From the NCBI RefSeq assembly GCF_018860425.1, contig NZ_JAHKPI010000014.1:248001-312000 (forward strand): DNA of 64,000 bases, in the 5' to 3' direction. Below are positions 34,444 through 43,458 of this stretch, one piece after another. The position numbers and the translations under genes were made by a program. Numbering within the stretch: the stretch's first letter is position 1; every line of letters starts with the position of its first letter. The stretch comes from Marinobacter sp. F3R08 (GTDB lineage Bacteria; Pseudomonadota; Gammaproteobacteria; Pseudomonadales; Oleiphilaceae). The notes beneath the pieces were generated by a model, which ran no database searches, was not told the origin of the DNA, and worked only from the letters and a program-made list of their open reading frames with translations.

Positions 34444-35157
34444 TCAGAACTTGTAGGTGAAACCGACCATGTAAACCATCGGATCGATTTCCACGTCAAA
34501 CTCATCGGTTTCGGCAAGGAAACTGCCGGCGCCATCAAAAACCTTGACGGTGGCGTCGGTGTTGAGATCCGCCCACCAGATAGCCGCATTCAGACCGAAG
34601 TTTTCGCTCAGCATGTAGTCCATGCCCAGCTCAAGGGCAACGCCGACACTGTCTTCCAGCTCCAGTTCACTGGACGCAACACCCAACGCACCATTCAGGT
34701 TGTCAGTGGTTTTTTCTTCAAAAAACGTGGTGTAGTTAACGCCGACACCGGCGTAGGGCTGAAAGGCAGATGCGCTGTGCATCGGAAAGTACTGAAGGGT
34801 CAGTGTGGGCGGAAGATGCTTTGTCTCGCCAAGTTTCACGTCACTGGAGATATCGCCACCACCGTTAATGTCATGCTTGAACGGTGTGGCACCGAGGACA
34901 CCGATACCGATGTGGTTGGCAACCATGTAGGTGGCGCGAATGCCCAACTGGGAGTTTGCATCTACGGTGACTTTTGAATCGACACCCGGTCCCAGAAGCG
35001 GAGCCCCACCGACAGTGATTGACTCACTGGAGTCGTCCGGTGCGACATGGGCAACGCCGGCGCGAATCACGAAATCACCGGCTTCGAATGCTTGAGCGGC
35101 GGGCGCCGCAGCCATAACTGAGGCAGCCAGAACAGCAAGTTTGAATGTGCGGGACAT
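34444..35157 (-). CDS. ompW: OmpW-family outer membrane protein
   Basis: A 237-residue eight-stranded beta-barrel of the OmpW family, which forms a narrow hydrophobic channel. A Sec signal peptide ends AAQA, followed by FEAGDFVIRAGVAHVAPDD, the normal mature N-terminus; the C-terminus ends in Phe (VGFTYKF) as expected for BAM insertion. Two ATGs are close: the first (35163) touches the AAGGAG, the second (35157) is at 6 nt, so I chose the second. Two FNR/Anr-like boxes lie upstream, in line with the oxygen control of ompW known in E. coli. Confidence 0.93.
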   Translation of the reverse strand: MSRTFKLAVLAASVMAAAPAAQAFEAGDFVIRAGVAHVAPDDSSESITVGGAPLLGPGVDSKVTVDANSQLGIRATYMVANHIGIGVLGATPFKHDINGGGDISSDVKLGETKHLPPTLTLQYFPMHSASAFQPYAGVGVNYTTFFEEKTTDNLNGALGVASSELELEDSVGVALELGMDYMLSENFGLNAAIWWADLNTDATVKVFDGAGSFLAETDEFDVEIDPMVYMVGFTYKF

Positions 35158-35218
35158 CTCCATCTCCTTAACCTGAATCGTTGATGAACGCAGGTTAATG
35201 GCATCGGCGAATGGAAAC

Positions 35219-35282
35219 TTGATTTAGCGCAATAATGCCCGGACAGGCAGGGGAGTTTGACCAGAGGATTGATTTAACTCAA
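35219..35282 (-). promoter_or_regulatory. Tandem FNR/Anr-like boxes upstream of ompW
   Basis: TTGAT-N4-ATCAA is the FNR/Anr consensus. TTGATTTAACTCAA (35269-35282) matches 9 of 10 fixed positions and TTGATTTAGCGCAA (35219-35232) matches 8 of 10. Their centres are 50 bp apart. The nearer box is 62 bp before the ompW start, compatible with an activator position near -41 of a promoter around 35184, though the -10 there is weak. Confidence 0.45.
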
Positions 35283-35315
35283 AAAAGCAAACGGTGTTGC
35301 GGTTACTTCGGATAG

Positions 35316-35786
35316 TCAGGCGGTGTTCTTTTTATCCCCGGGCAAGCTCTCGTCCGGTACGAACACATCCCGTATGGAAAGGGCGCGGCCGTCAGCGTCC
35401 TGGACTTCCACGGAGTGGATCGGACGACCCGTGGCCCGGTCACGCAAATCCAGAGGTGTCTGATCCGGGGCGGGGTTCCATTTATCGCCCCACTGGCGAA
35501 GGGCAATCACCACCGGGAAAAGGTCCCTGCCTTTTTCCGTCAGACGATATTCAAAGCGCGAACCATGCTCGCCCACATCCACTTTCCGGAGTACCTCGTT
35601 GTCCACCAGCCTGGCCAGACGATCGCACAGAATATTCTTGGCGATACCAAGCTCTTGCTGAAAATCGACGAAGCGGCGGGTGCCATACATCCCGTGCAAC
35701 ACGATCAGCAATGACCACCAGTCTCCCACTTCATTGAGGGCACGGGCGACGGAGCAATTGGAGTCATCAAAACGTTTTCTGGCCAT
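35316..35786 (-). CDS. HxlR-family transcriptional regulator
   Basis: A 156-residue winged-helix regulator of the HxlR group. The DNA-binding fold is plain: CSVARALNEVGDWWSLLIV (about 11-29), RFVDFQQELGIAKNILCDRL (recognition helix) and the wing YRLTEKGRDLFPVV. The single N-terminal Cys11 is conserved in this family and in some members senses electrophiles. It is divergent from an Old Yellow Enzyme gene and almost certainly controls it through the three GGTTGC repeats in the 89-bp gap. About 45 C-terminal residues beyond the wing are family-variable. Confidence 0.9.
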   Translation of the reverse strand: MARKRFDDSNCSVARALNEVGDWWSLLIVLHGMYGTRRFVDFQQELGIAKNILCDRLARLVDNEVLRKVDVGEHGSRFEYRLTEKGRDLFPVVIALRQWGDKWNPAPDQTPLDLRDRATGRPIHSVEVQDADGRALSIRDVFVPDESLPGDKKNTA

Positions 35787-35806
35787 GGCTTCAGTGTACC
35801 GAATAG

Positions 35807-35875
35807 GGTTGCATTTTAAAACCAGATTTAATAGGGTTGCTTAACGAAACCAAATTAATGAGGTTGCATATTACC
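35807..35875. promoter_or_regulatory. Three GGTTGC repeats, candidate HxlR operator
   Basis: GGTTGC begins at 35807, 35835 and 35862, that is every 27-28 bp. The first two are also inverted repeats GGTT-N9-AACC (35807-35823 and 35835-35851), each preceded by ATAG; the third is GGTTGCATATTACC, ending at the reductase ATG. They fill the divergent gap between the HxlR gene and the reductase and are the obvious regulator sites. Confidence 0.6.
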
Positions 35876-36988
35876 ATGAGCATGAATCTTGGCCCGCTTT
35901 TCGAACCCTTTGAACTCCACAACCTCAAGCTACGCAATCGGGTCGCCATGGCACCGATGACCCGCAATTTCTCGCCTGGCGGTGTTCCGGGTGAGAACGT
36001 GGAGGCCTACTATCGTCGTCGGGCTGAAGCCGGCGTTGGTCTGATCATTACGGAAGGCACCACGGTCAATCACCCGGCTGCCAACGGCTATCCTAACGTA
36101 CCGGCTTTTCACGGGGCCGACGCCCTGCAAGGCTGGAAAAACGTAGTGGATGCTGTGCACGAGGCGGGAGGAACCATTTTCCCGCAACTCTGGCACGTTG
36201 GCGCGGTTCGTAAGGAGGGGACACCTCCGGATCCTTCGGTTCCCGGTTACAGTCCGTCCGGCCTGTTTGCCCCCGGCAAGCCCAGCGGCAAGGCCATGAC
36301 CAAAGACGACATCGACGATGTTGTCACCGCCTTCGCCGACGCCGCCCAGGACGCCAAAGCACTGGGTTTTGATGGGGTAGAGATTCATGGGGCTCATGGT
36401 TATCTGCTGGATCAGTTCCTCTGGGAAGGCACCAACCAGCGCGAGGATGAGTACGGTGGCAGTCTGCAAAACCGCCTGCGTTTTGTGGTCGAGATTGTTG
36501 AGGCGGTTCGTCATCGGGTGGGCCCGGACTTCCCGATCATGCTGCGCTTCTCACAGTGGAAGCAGCAGGATTACGACGCAAAGCTGGTCAACAGTCCCGA
36601 AGAACTTGAAGCATTTCTCAAGCCTCTGGCTGAGGCTGGCGTGGACATTTTCCATGCCTCTACCCGTCGTTTCTGGGAGCCGGAGTTTGAAGGCTCGGAT
36701 CTTAACCTGGCTGGCTGGACCCAGAAGCTCACTGGCAAGCCGACCATGTCCGTGGGCAGTGTCGGACTGACGGAAGACTTCATCAGCGGTACCTTTGCCA
36801 GCAAGCAGGAAGCCGTTGAGAAGGCGGGTATCGATGAACTGGTGGCACGCATGACCAACCATGAATTCGAGCTGATTGCTGTGGGCCGGGCGCTTCTGCA
36901 GGATCCTGAATGGCTGACCAAAGTGAAGGAAGGCCGTCTGAACGAGGTCGAATCCTTCGCCAAGAAATCTCTCGCCGAGCTTTACTGA
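35876..36988 (+). CDS. Old Yellow Enzyme-family alkene reductase
   Basis: A 370-residue FMN-dependent NAD(P)H:flavin oxidoreductase. Typical stretches are LKLRNRVAMAPMTRN (about 20), ITEGTTVNHPAANGYPNVPAF, FPQLWHVGAVR, and GFDGVEIHGAHGYLLDQFLWEGTN (substrate-binding His pair H-x2-H replaced here by HGAH). It reduces activated C=C bonds in electrophiles. ATG 35876 lies directly after the third regulatory repeat, with GAGG upstream; an upstream TTG extension runs through the operators and is rejected. A hairpin terminator follows 30 nt after the stop. Confidence 0.88.
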   Translation: MSMNLGPLFEPFELHNLKLRNRVAMAPMTRNFSPGGVPGENVEAYYRRRAEAGVGLIITEGTTVNHPAANGYPNVPAFHGADALQGWKNVVDAVHEAGGTIFPQLWHVGAVRKEGTPPDPSVPGYSPSGLFAPGKPSGKAMTKDDIDDVVTAFADAAQDAKALGFDGVEIHGAHGYLLDQFLWEGTNQREDEYGGSLQNRLRFVVEIVEAVRHRVGPDFPIMLRFSQWKQQDYDAKLVNSPEELEAFLKPLAEAGVDIFHASTRRFWEPEFEGSDLNLAGWTQKLTGKPTMSVGSVGLTEDFISGTFASKQEAVEKAGIDELVARMTNHEFELIAVGRALLQDPEWLTKVKEGRLNEVESFAKKSLAELY

Positions 36989-37017
36989 CCGATTCCTGCG
37001 GTCGCATGATCGGAACC

Positions 37018-37050
37018 AGCCGCAGAGCCTTCGGGCCTGCGGCTTTTTTA
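37018..37050 (+). terminator. Terminator of the alkene reductase gene
   Basis: AGCCGCAG (37018-37025) pairs with CTGCGGCT (37037-37044), with an inner GCC/GGC pair, a bulged A and a TTCG loop, followed by a T tract (TTTTTT to 37049). Confidence 0.9.
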
Positions 37051-37633
37051 TTCCCGATGACCCGTATCATCATACGTGTACAACACCACCGAACAGACTC
37101 CGCTCCAGACAGTCGCGGGGTTGCACTCAGCTCTGCAAGCCCTCCTTCAACGAGAACCTCGTAACCAAGCCTGACCTGCCGACTTTGTTGCATTTTGGCC
37201 TGTTTCACCAATACTGGAAGCGTGGCCCTGCCGCACTGTTTCAGGGCGCCTTTGCCATGAGGCCGGTCATGATTGCCGGGCAATTCCGGTTCGCGATGGC
37301 CTGCTGCTACCCGTGTGGTCTATCGGCCAGGTGGCAGGCCTGGTGCCTGAGCGGGCATACCACAGCCCTGCCCGGGAAAACTGTGCAGAACCTGGGCACA
37401 GTACCTGCATGGGGTAGATACCCTGGAGACCGCCAGACGATTCGGGGCAAGGGTGAAGGACAGGCAGGTTCCTGTTCGGGGGACGGGCTTAATCGAAGCA
37501 CAAGGCATGAAGCGGCTTATCTCTGTGTGCAGGTGGAGCCGATGGTTAACAAACTGCGCTCGGTCCGCCGATTGACGAGCAGCGGATGAACGCAGCGCAC
37601 GGGATCGAGCCGTCAGTAACGAAAGGACCCAAG
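37051..37633 (+). promoter_or_regulatory. Long region before the ATP-grasp cluster
   Basis: A 583-bp stretch with no convincing gene. Small frames here lack an RBS and family resemblance. Two sequences fit the sigma-54 GG-N10-GC spacing: TGGCAGGCCTGGTGC (37332-37346) and GGGCACAGTACCTGCA (37394-37409), the second closer to consensus. CACCAATACTGG (37208-37219) is a partial NtrC-like dyad. These are weak hints of nitrogen-type control of the downstream operon. The region holds inverted repeats but no known riboswitch. Confidence 0.3.
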
Positions 37634-39094
37634 ATGAAAAAGAACAGACTCATTGACTGGAAGAATTACGATCCGACCGAATTCTTCGATGAGCTGATTG
37701 CCGCTAAAGGCTGTCCCAGACCGGCGGCGAACACCGTCACCGATTACCTTGGAGATCTGGGCTCGGAAGAAATCCAGGCGCGCCAGCAGGCAGCCGAGTT
37801 GGCAATACTCGAGATGGGCATCAGTTTCACCATTTACAGCGAGGGGGAAAACATTGATCGGGCGTGGCCCTTCGACATCATCCCGCGGGTCATTCCTCTC
37901 AAGGAGTGGAAAACCATCGAGAAGGGACTGGCTCAGCGCCTGACCGCTCTCAACATGTTCATCAACGATATCTACAATGACCAGAATATCGTCAAGGACA
38001 AGGTAATTCCCAAGTACGTGTTCGCCAATTCCAAGAATTTCCGCGAGCAGTGTCGGGGCTTTACACCGCCCCTCGGTGTCTGGGCTCATATCTGCGGCTC
38101 GGATCTTGTCCGGGATAAAGATGGCACCGTGTACGTCCTTGAAGACAACCTGCGGGTTCCCTCAGGTGTTTCCTACATGCTCGAGAACCGACAGCTGACC
38201 AAGCGCGTGTTTCCGGAGCTTTTTGAGAACACCAATATTCTTCCGGTGGACGACTACACCAATCAGCTTTTTGACATGCTGGCGTCGATCTCGCCACGGC
38301 CCCAGGATCATCCGAAAATTGCCGTGCTGACGCCGGGTATCTTCAACTCGGCCTATTTTGAACATTCTTTCCTGGCCCAGCGCATGGGTGCTGAGCTGGT
38401 TGAAGGGGCCGACCTGGTGGTCGGTGAGGATGATTGTGTCTACATGCGCACGGTGGAGGGGCTGGAACGTGTGGATGTGATCTACCGGCGCATTGACGAC
38501 GATTTCCTCGATCCGGAAGTGTTCCGCTCCGATTCCACTCTTGGCGTGCCGGGTCTGATGCGAGCCTGGCGCAATGGCAAGGTCGGGTTGGCCAACGCGC
38601 CCGGTGCCGGTGTTGCCGATGACAAGGTCATCTATACCTTTGTTCCCGACATGATCCGGTATTATCTGGACGAAGAGCCGATCATTCCGAATGTGCCCAC
38701 CTGGATGTGCGTCAACAAGCAGGATCGGGAATATGTGCTGGAACACCTGGAAGAGTTGGTCGTCAAACCGGCAAACGAATCCGGAGGATACGGCATGCTC
38801 GTGGGCCCCCATTCAACAAAGAAGCAGCGAACCGAGTTCGCCGCTCTGATCCAGAAAAACCCGCGCAACTACATTGCACAGCCTACCCTGAGCCTGTCTG
38901 TTTCCCCGACCTTGTGTGAGGAAGGTCTGGCGCCCCGGCATCTGGATCTCCGGCCATTCGTTCTGCAGGGCGTCAGAACCTATGTGACTGCTGGAGGACT
39001 GACCCGGGTGGCGATGAGAAAGGGCTCCCTGGTGGTGAACTCCTCCCAGGGTGGTGGAAGCAAGGATACCTGGATCGTGGACGAGGAGAATTGA
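37634..39094 (+). CDS. Circularly permuted ATP-grasp protein
   Basis: A 486-residue member of the circularly permuted ATP-grasp group (DUF404/DUF407-type). ATG 37634 follows AAAGGA. The metal/ATP motif is intact: L169-E170-D171-N172-L173-R174 before VPSGVSYMLENR. The nucleotide loop is intact too: K378-P-A-N-E-S-G384-G385-Y-G387. The C-terminal GGGSKDTW is conserved in the family. Such enzymes are predicted amide/peptide ligases that join an amino acid to an acyl-phosphate. It is the first of three closely packed genes; the alpha-E gene begins 1 nt after its stop. Substrate unknown. Confidence 0.88.
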   Translation: MKKNRLIDWKNYDPTEFFDELIAAKGCPRPAANTVTDYLGDLGSEEIQARQQAAELAILEMGISFTIYSEGENIDRAWPFDIIPRVIPLKEWKTIEKGLAQRLTALNMFINDIYNDQNIVKDKVIPKYVFANSKNFREQCRGFTPPLGVWAHICGSDLVRDKDGTVYVLEDNLRVPSGVSYMLENRQLTKRVFPELFENTNILPVDDYTNQLFDMLASISPRPQDHPKIAVLTPGIFNSAYFEHSFLAQRMGAELVEGADLVVGEDDCVYMRTVEGLERVDVIYRRIDDDFLDPEVFRSDSTLGVPGLMRAWRNGKVGLANAPGAGVADDKVIYTFVPDMIRYYLDEEPIIPNVPTWMCVNKQDREYVLEHLEELVVKPANESGGYGMLVGPHSTKKQRTEFAALIQKNPRNYIAQPTLSLSVSPTLCEEGLAPRHLDLRPFVLQGVRTYVTAGGLTRVAMRKGSLVVNSSQGGGSKDTWIVDEEN

Positions 39095-39095
39095 T

Positions 39096-40034
39096 GTGCT
39101 GTCACGTGTAGCGGAACGACTGTACTGGATGGCCAGATACCTTGAGCGGGCCGAGAACAATGCCCGGATGATCATGGCTTTCAATACCCTGGCGCTGGAC
39201 ATGCCCCGGGAAACCCGTCTGTCCTGGAAGGGGCTGGTGGCGGTTACGGGCATGGGCGAGCTGTTCGAACAGCATTATCAGCGGGCTGATGAACGCAATT
39301 GCGTCAAGTTTCTGATTGCTGACGGTTACAACCCGAGCTCTATAGCGTCCTGCATCAAGGCGGCCCGGGAAAACGTGCGCACCACCCGTGATCAGGTGCC
39401 CACTGACGCCTGGGAAGTGATCAATGAACTGTATCGATACGTTCTCGATAACCTGGATCAGGGGATTGGCAAGCGGGCAAGATACGATTTTCTGAGTGAA
39501 ATCGTGGGCCGCTGTCAGATGCTTAACGGATTGCTGGCTGGCTGCATGAGCCACGACGCCGGTTACGATTTTATCCGGGTCGGTCGCAATCTGGAGCGTT
39601 CCGATATGGCCACCCGGCAGATTGAGATTGGCGCCCTGCAGTTTCTGGATGGCTGGGATGGCACCGAAACCTATGGCGGGCTCTTGTGGACCAGTGTTCT
39701 GCGTTACCAGAGTGCTTTTCAGATGTACCGGCATAACGTCCGGCGTAAGGTCAGCGGGCCTCAGGTCATCCGGTTCCTGCTGCAGAACGAGCCGTTTCCA
39801 CGATCGGTGCTGCACAGCCTCAACGAGGTGGCCAGTGCGCTTGATCGTTTGCCAAGGAATGAGATTCCGTTGCGAACCGCCTTGCAGGCCGTCCGCCACA
39901 CCCGGGAAGGCGACGTCGACGGGCTGATCCGGAAGGACGAGGTGATCCCGTTCCTGGAAAAGCTGCAGCTGGAAATCGGCGAACTCCATGCGGATATTGC
40001 AGAGACCTGGTTTCCTGTCAGTGAGACAGTTTGA
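39096..40034 (+). CDS. Alpha-E domain protein
   Basis: A 312-residue, almost all helical protein of the alpha-E family. It begins LSRVAERLYWMARYLERAENNARMI, the family signature. GTG 39096 is used because GAGGAG lies 7 nt upstream inside the end of the ATP-grasp gene; the only in-frame alternatives overlap that gene more deeply. The family always occurs beside circularly permuted ATP-grasp genes, as here, and has no known activity; it may bind the peptide or the ligase. The transglutaminase gene follows after 32 nt. Confidence 0.88.
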   Translation: MLSRVAERLYWMARYLERAENNARMIMAFNTLALDMPRETRLSWKGLVAVTGMGELFEQHYQRADERNCVKFLIADGYNPSSIASCIKAARENVRTTRDQVPTDAWEVINELYRYVLDNLDQGIGKRARYDFLSEIVGRCQMLNGLLAGCMSHDAGYDFIRVGRNLERSDMATRQIEIGALQFLDGWDGTETYGGLLWTSVLRYQSAFQMYRHNVRRKVSGPQVIRFLLQNEPFPRSVLHSLNEVASALDRLPRNEIPLRTALQAVRHTREGDVDGLIRKDEVIPFLEKLQLEIGELHADIAETWFPVSETV

Positions 40035-40066
40035 AACCACACTTTTCTGATTAAGAGATAGGTTCC

Positions 40067-43000
40067 ATGTCGATCCATGTTGCTCTGAGCCATACCACCC
40101 ATTACCGCTATGAGTACCCCATCGAGTTGGGGCCCCAGGTGGTTCGTCTGCGTCCCTGTCCGCATGCCCGCACCCGCATTCTGAGCTATAGCCTGAGAGT
40201 GGAACCCGGAGACCACTTTGTTAACTGGCAACAGGATCCACAGGCCAACTATCTGGCCCGCCTGGTGTTTCCGGAGAAAACCCGGGAGCTCAAGATTGTG
40301 GTGGACCTGGTGGCAGAGATGGCCGTTATCAATCCGTTCGATTTCTTTCTGGAACCTCGGGCAGAAACCATTCCTTTTGCCTACGAGGAGTGGCAGACAA
40401 CGGAGTTGGCGCCTTATTTCCAGAAACTGCCGGAAACGCCGCAATTCCGGGAATGGATGGCGTCCGTTGATCGCACGGAAACGCCCAGCGTCGATTTCCT
40501 GGTTGGCCTGAACCAGCGGCTTTCCGAGCGGGTCGACTATCTGATCCGGATGGAGCCGGGTGTGCAGACCCCGGAAGAGACCCTCAGCAAAGGCTCGGGC
40601 TCCTGTCGGGATTCTGCCTGGTTGCTGGTCCAGACGCTTCGTCACCTGGGTCTGGCTGCCAGGTTTGTATCCGGCTACCTGATTCAGCTCAAGGCAGATC
40701 AGAAAGCGCTCGATGGTCCCTCTGGAGCGGAGGAGGATTTTACCGATCTGCATGCCTGGTGTGAGGTCTTTCTGCCGGGAGCGGGCTGGGTAGGGCTGGA
40801 CCCAACCTCCGGCCTGTTTGCCGGGGAAGGGCACATTCCGCTGGCTTGCAGTCCCGAACCGTCTTCTGCGGCACCGATTACCGGTATGGTGGAAGACTGC
40901 GAGGTTGAGTTTGAGCATCAGATGGGCGTTCAGCGCATCTGGGAAGCACCGAGGGTGACCAAACCCTATACGGAAGCCCAGTGGGAACGAATCGTCGGGC
41001 TTGGCCATGATGTGGATCAGCGTTTGACGGAGCTGGATGTACGCCTGACCCAGGGCGGCGAACCAACCTTTGTCGCGAATCACGACCGGGACGAACCGGA
41101 GTGGAACACCGAGGCGATGGGCCCTACCAAACGGCTGAAGGCGATCGAGCTCTATCATCGGATGCGAGACCGCTATGGCGCGGGCGGGCTGGTGCATTTC
41201 GGCCAGGGCAAGTGGTATCCGGGCGAGCCGCTGCCAAGATGGTCCCTGAACTGTTACTGGCGCAACGATGGGGAGCCACTTTGGCATGATGAGCGCTGGC
41301 TGGCGGATGAGCGCTCCGCGAGTAAGGCGACCCCGGAAGATGCCCAGCGGTTTCTGTCGGGGCTGGCGAAACAACTGGGTGTTGATGAAACGCAGCAGTT
41401 TCCGGCGTTCGAGGATGCGTTCTATTACCTGTGGCGGGAACGACGCCTGCCGGTAAACGTTGATCCGTTTGATGCCAAACTCGAGAATGCCCTGGAGCGG
41501 AAGCAGCTGCAGCAGATTTTCAGTCGGGGTCTGGATGAGCCTGTTGGCTACGTGCTTCCCCTGCGTGTCACCGAAAAGGGACAGGAATGGGAGACGGGCC
41601 CCTGGTTTCTGCGCAGCGAGCGCTGCTATCTGATTCCGGGTGGCTCACCCATGGGCCACCGCCTGCCCCTGGATAGCCAGCCCTGGGTGGAAGAAGCCGA
41701 CTACCCTTGGATACACGAGCAGGATCCTTTTGCGCCCCGTGGCCCCTTACCCGGCAGCGAGGAAATCCGGCAATGGAACAGTCGTGGCCAGGCTGGCCAG
41801 TCGTCTCCGGAGCGGGAGCCTCCCGCGAAAGGCAAGTCGGCACCCGAGGTTGTCCGCACGGCGCTGTGTGTGGAGCCCCGGGATGGCATTCTACGTGTCT
41901 TTATGCCGCCGCTGGAGGAGCTTGAGCCCTATCTTGGGCTGGTATCTGCCATTGAGAAGACCGCCGCCGAGCTCCGGCAGCCGGTGCTGCTGGAGGGGTA
42001 TGAGCCACCTTCGGACTCTCGGTTGAGTCACTTCCGGATCACCCCGGACCCGGGAGTGATCGAAGTGAATGTGCAGCCGGTTCGAACCTGGGATGAGATG
42101 GTGGAACAGACAGAAACCCTGTACGCCGACGCCTATGAATGCCGGCTGACCTCCGAGAAGTTCATGATGGACGGGCGCCATACCGGCACCGGCGGAGGCA
42201 ACCATTTCGTGCTGGGCGCCCAGAAGGCCGAGGATTCTCCCTTCCTTCGACGTCCGGATCTGCTGCGTAGCCTGATCAGTTACTGGCATAACCATCCCAG
42301 CCTGTCATACCTGTTCTCGGGCCTCTTTATCGGTCCCAGTTCCCAGGCACCGCGAATCGATGAAGCCCGGAACGACCACGTGTTCGAGATGGAGCTGGCC
42401 TTCAAGGAGATGGAACGGCTGTGTCCGATGGGCAAGAAGGTTGCACCCTGGGTGGTAGACCGCCTGCTCCGGGATCTGCTTACGGACGTCACTGGTAACA
42501 CCCATCGGGCCGAGTTCTGTATCGACAAGCTCTATTCCCCGGACGGCCCGGGCGGACGCCATGGTCTGCTGGAACTACGTGCCTTCGAAATGCCGCCCCA
42601 TGCCCGGATGAGCCTGACGCAGCAATTGCTGTTACGGGCTCTGGTGGCCCGCTTCTGGGAACAGCCTTACAAGCCATCCGGCCTGGTGCGCTGGGGGACC
42701 GAGCTGCACGACCGGTTCCTGTTGCCGCACTATGTCTGGCAGGATTTCGAGGATGTTATTGATGATATGAAGGCTCAGGGTTACCCGCTTGAGAGCGAGT
42801 GGTTTGCGCCTCATTTCGAATTCCGGTTCCCCCGAATCGGCGACTACAAGGTCAAAGGCATCACGCTCGAGCTGCGTTCCGCCCTTGAGCCCTGGCACGT
42901 CACCGGTGAACACGGCGCCATCGGAGGCACGGCCCGCTATGTGGATTCCTCGCTGGAGCGTTTGCAGGTGAAGGTGCGTGGCGCTGCGCCGGACCGTTAC

Positions 43001-43369
43001 CAGATCACCTGTAACGAGGTGCCATTGCCTCTGCAGGCGACAGGAATGGTGGGTGAATATGTTGCAGGCGTGCGCTACCGGGCCTGGCAGCCCTCCCAGT
43101 GTATGCATCCAACCATTGGCGTGGATGGCCCGTTGGTATTCGATATTGTGGATACCTGGAACGAACGCAGCCTGGGCGGGTGTGAATACCACGTCACACA
43201 TCCCGGTGGCCGCAATTTCGAGACACTGCCGGTCAATTCGTTCGAGGCGGAAGGCAGGCGGATGGCCCGGTTCTTCAGAACGGGTCACAGTTCCGGTCAA
43301 CAGCCTTTGCGACCGGTTCCCGAACATCGGGAATTCCCGTTCACCCTGGATCTTCGATATCACAAATAA
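40067..43369 (+). CDS. Transglutaminase-like protease with DUF2126 extension
   Basis: A 1100-residue protein. Residues about 1-110 are the bacterial transglutaminase-like N-terminal beta domain (HTTHYRYEYPIELGPQVV), about 150-260 the cysteine-protease core with C180 (GSGSCRDSAW), H229 (DLHAWCEVF) and D245 (GLDPTSG). From about 340 to the end is DUF2126, starting LTQGGEPTFV and including GRHTGTGGGNHFVLG (about 704-718), DVTGNTHRAEFC and LLELRAFEMPPH, which look like an ATP-grasp/glutamine-synthetase-like ligase fold but are not assigned. The combination suggests a ligase and a peptidase in one chain. No signal peptide, so cytoplasmic. Third gene of the first set. Confidence 0.87.
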   Translation: MSIHVALSHTTHYRYEYPIELGPQVVRLRPCPHARTRILSYSLRVEPGDHFVNWQQDPQANYLARLVFPEKTRELKIVVDLVAEMAVINPFDFFLEPRAETIPFAYEEWQTTELAPYFQKLPETPQFREWMASVDRTETPSVDFLVGLNQRLSERVDYLIRMEPGVQTPEETLSKGSGSCRDSAWLLVQTLRHLGLAARFVSGYLIQLKADQKALDGPSGAEEDFTDLHAWCEVFLPGAGWVGLDPTSGLFAGEGHIPLACSPEPSSAAPITGMVEDCEVEFEHQMGVQRIWEAPRVTKPYTEAQWERIVGLGHDVDQRLTELDVRLTQGGEPTFVANHDRDEPEWNTEAMGPTKRLKAIELYHRMRDRYGAGGLVHFGQGKWYPGEPLPRWSLNCYWRNDGEPLWHDERWLADERSASKATPEDAQRFLSGLAKQLGVDETQQFPAFEDAFYYLWRERRLPVNVDPFDAKLENALERKQLQQIFSRGLDEPVGYVLPLRVTEKGQEWETGPWFLRSERCYLIPGGSPMGHRLPLDSQPWVEEADYPWIHEQDPFAPRGPLPGSEEIRQWNSRGQAGQSSPEREPPAKGKSAPEVVRTALCVEPRDGILRVFMPPLEELEPYLGLVSAIEKTAAELRQPVLLEGYEPPSDSRLSHFRITPDPGVIEVNVQPVRTWDEMVEQTETLYADAYECRLTSEKFMMDGRHTGTGGGNHFVLGAQKAEDSPFLRRPDLLRSLISYWHNHPSLSYLFSGLFIGPSSQAPRIDEARNDHVFEMELAFKEMERLCPMGKKVAPWVVDRLLRDLLTDVTGNTHRAEFCIDKLYSPDGPGGRHGLLELRAFEMPPHARMSLTQQLLLRALVARFWEQPYKPSGLVRWGTELHDRFLLPHYVWQDFEDVIDDMKAQGYPLESEWFAPHFEFRFPRIGDYKVKGITLELRSALEPWHVTGEHGAIGGTARYVDSSLERLQVKVRGAAPDRYQITCNEVPLPLQATGMVGEYVAGVRYRAWQPSQCMHPTIGVDGPLVFDIVDTWNERSLGGCEYHVTHPGGRNFETLPVNSFEAEGRRMARFFRTGHSSGQQPLRPVPEHREFPFTLDLRYHK

Positions 43370-43458
43370 GGCGCAGGAACTTACGGTTTGATACTGGCTC
43401 AGGAGCGTATAAAGGGGCTATGCTTCCTGCTCACTGACCAACGGGGCCCGAATTCAAG

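Noticed and set aside
37185..37589. 134-codon open frame in the leader of the ATP-grasp cluster
   Set aside because: No RBS, atypical Cys/Trp-rich composition, no resemblance; more likely untranslated leader.
39761..41374. 537-codon minus-strand open frame across the alpha-E and transglutaminase genes
   Set aside because: Antisense to two recognised genes; composition (His, Gly, Arg, Pro rich) is typical of a frame shadow.
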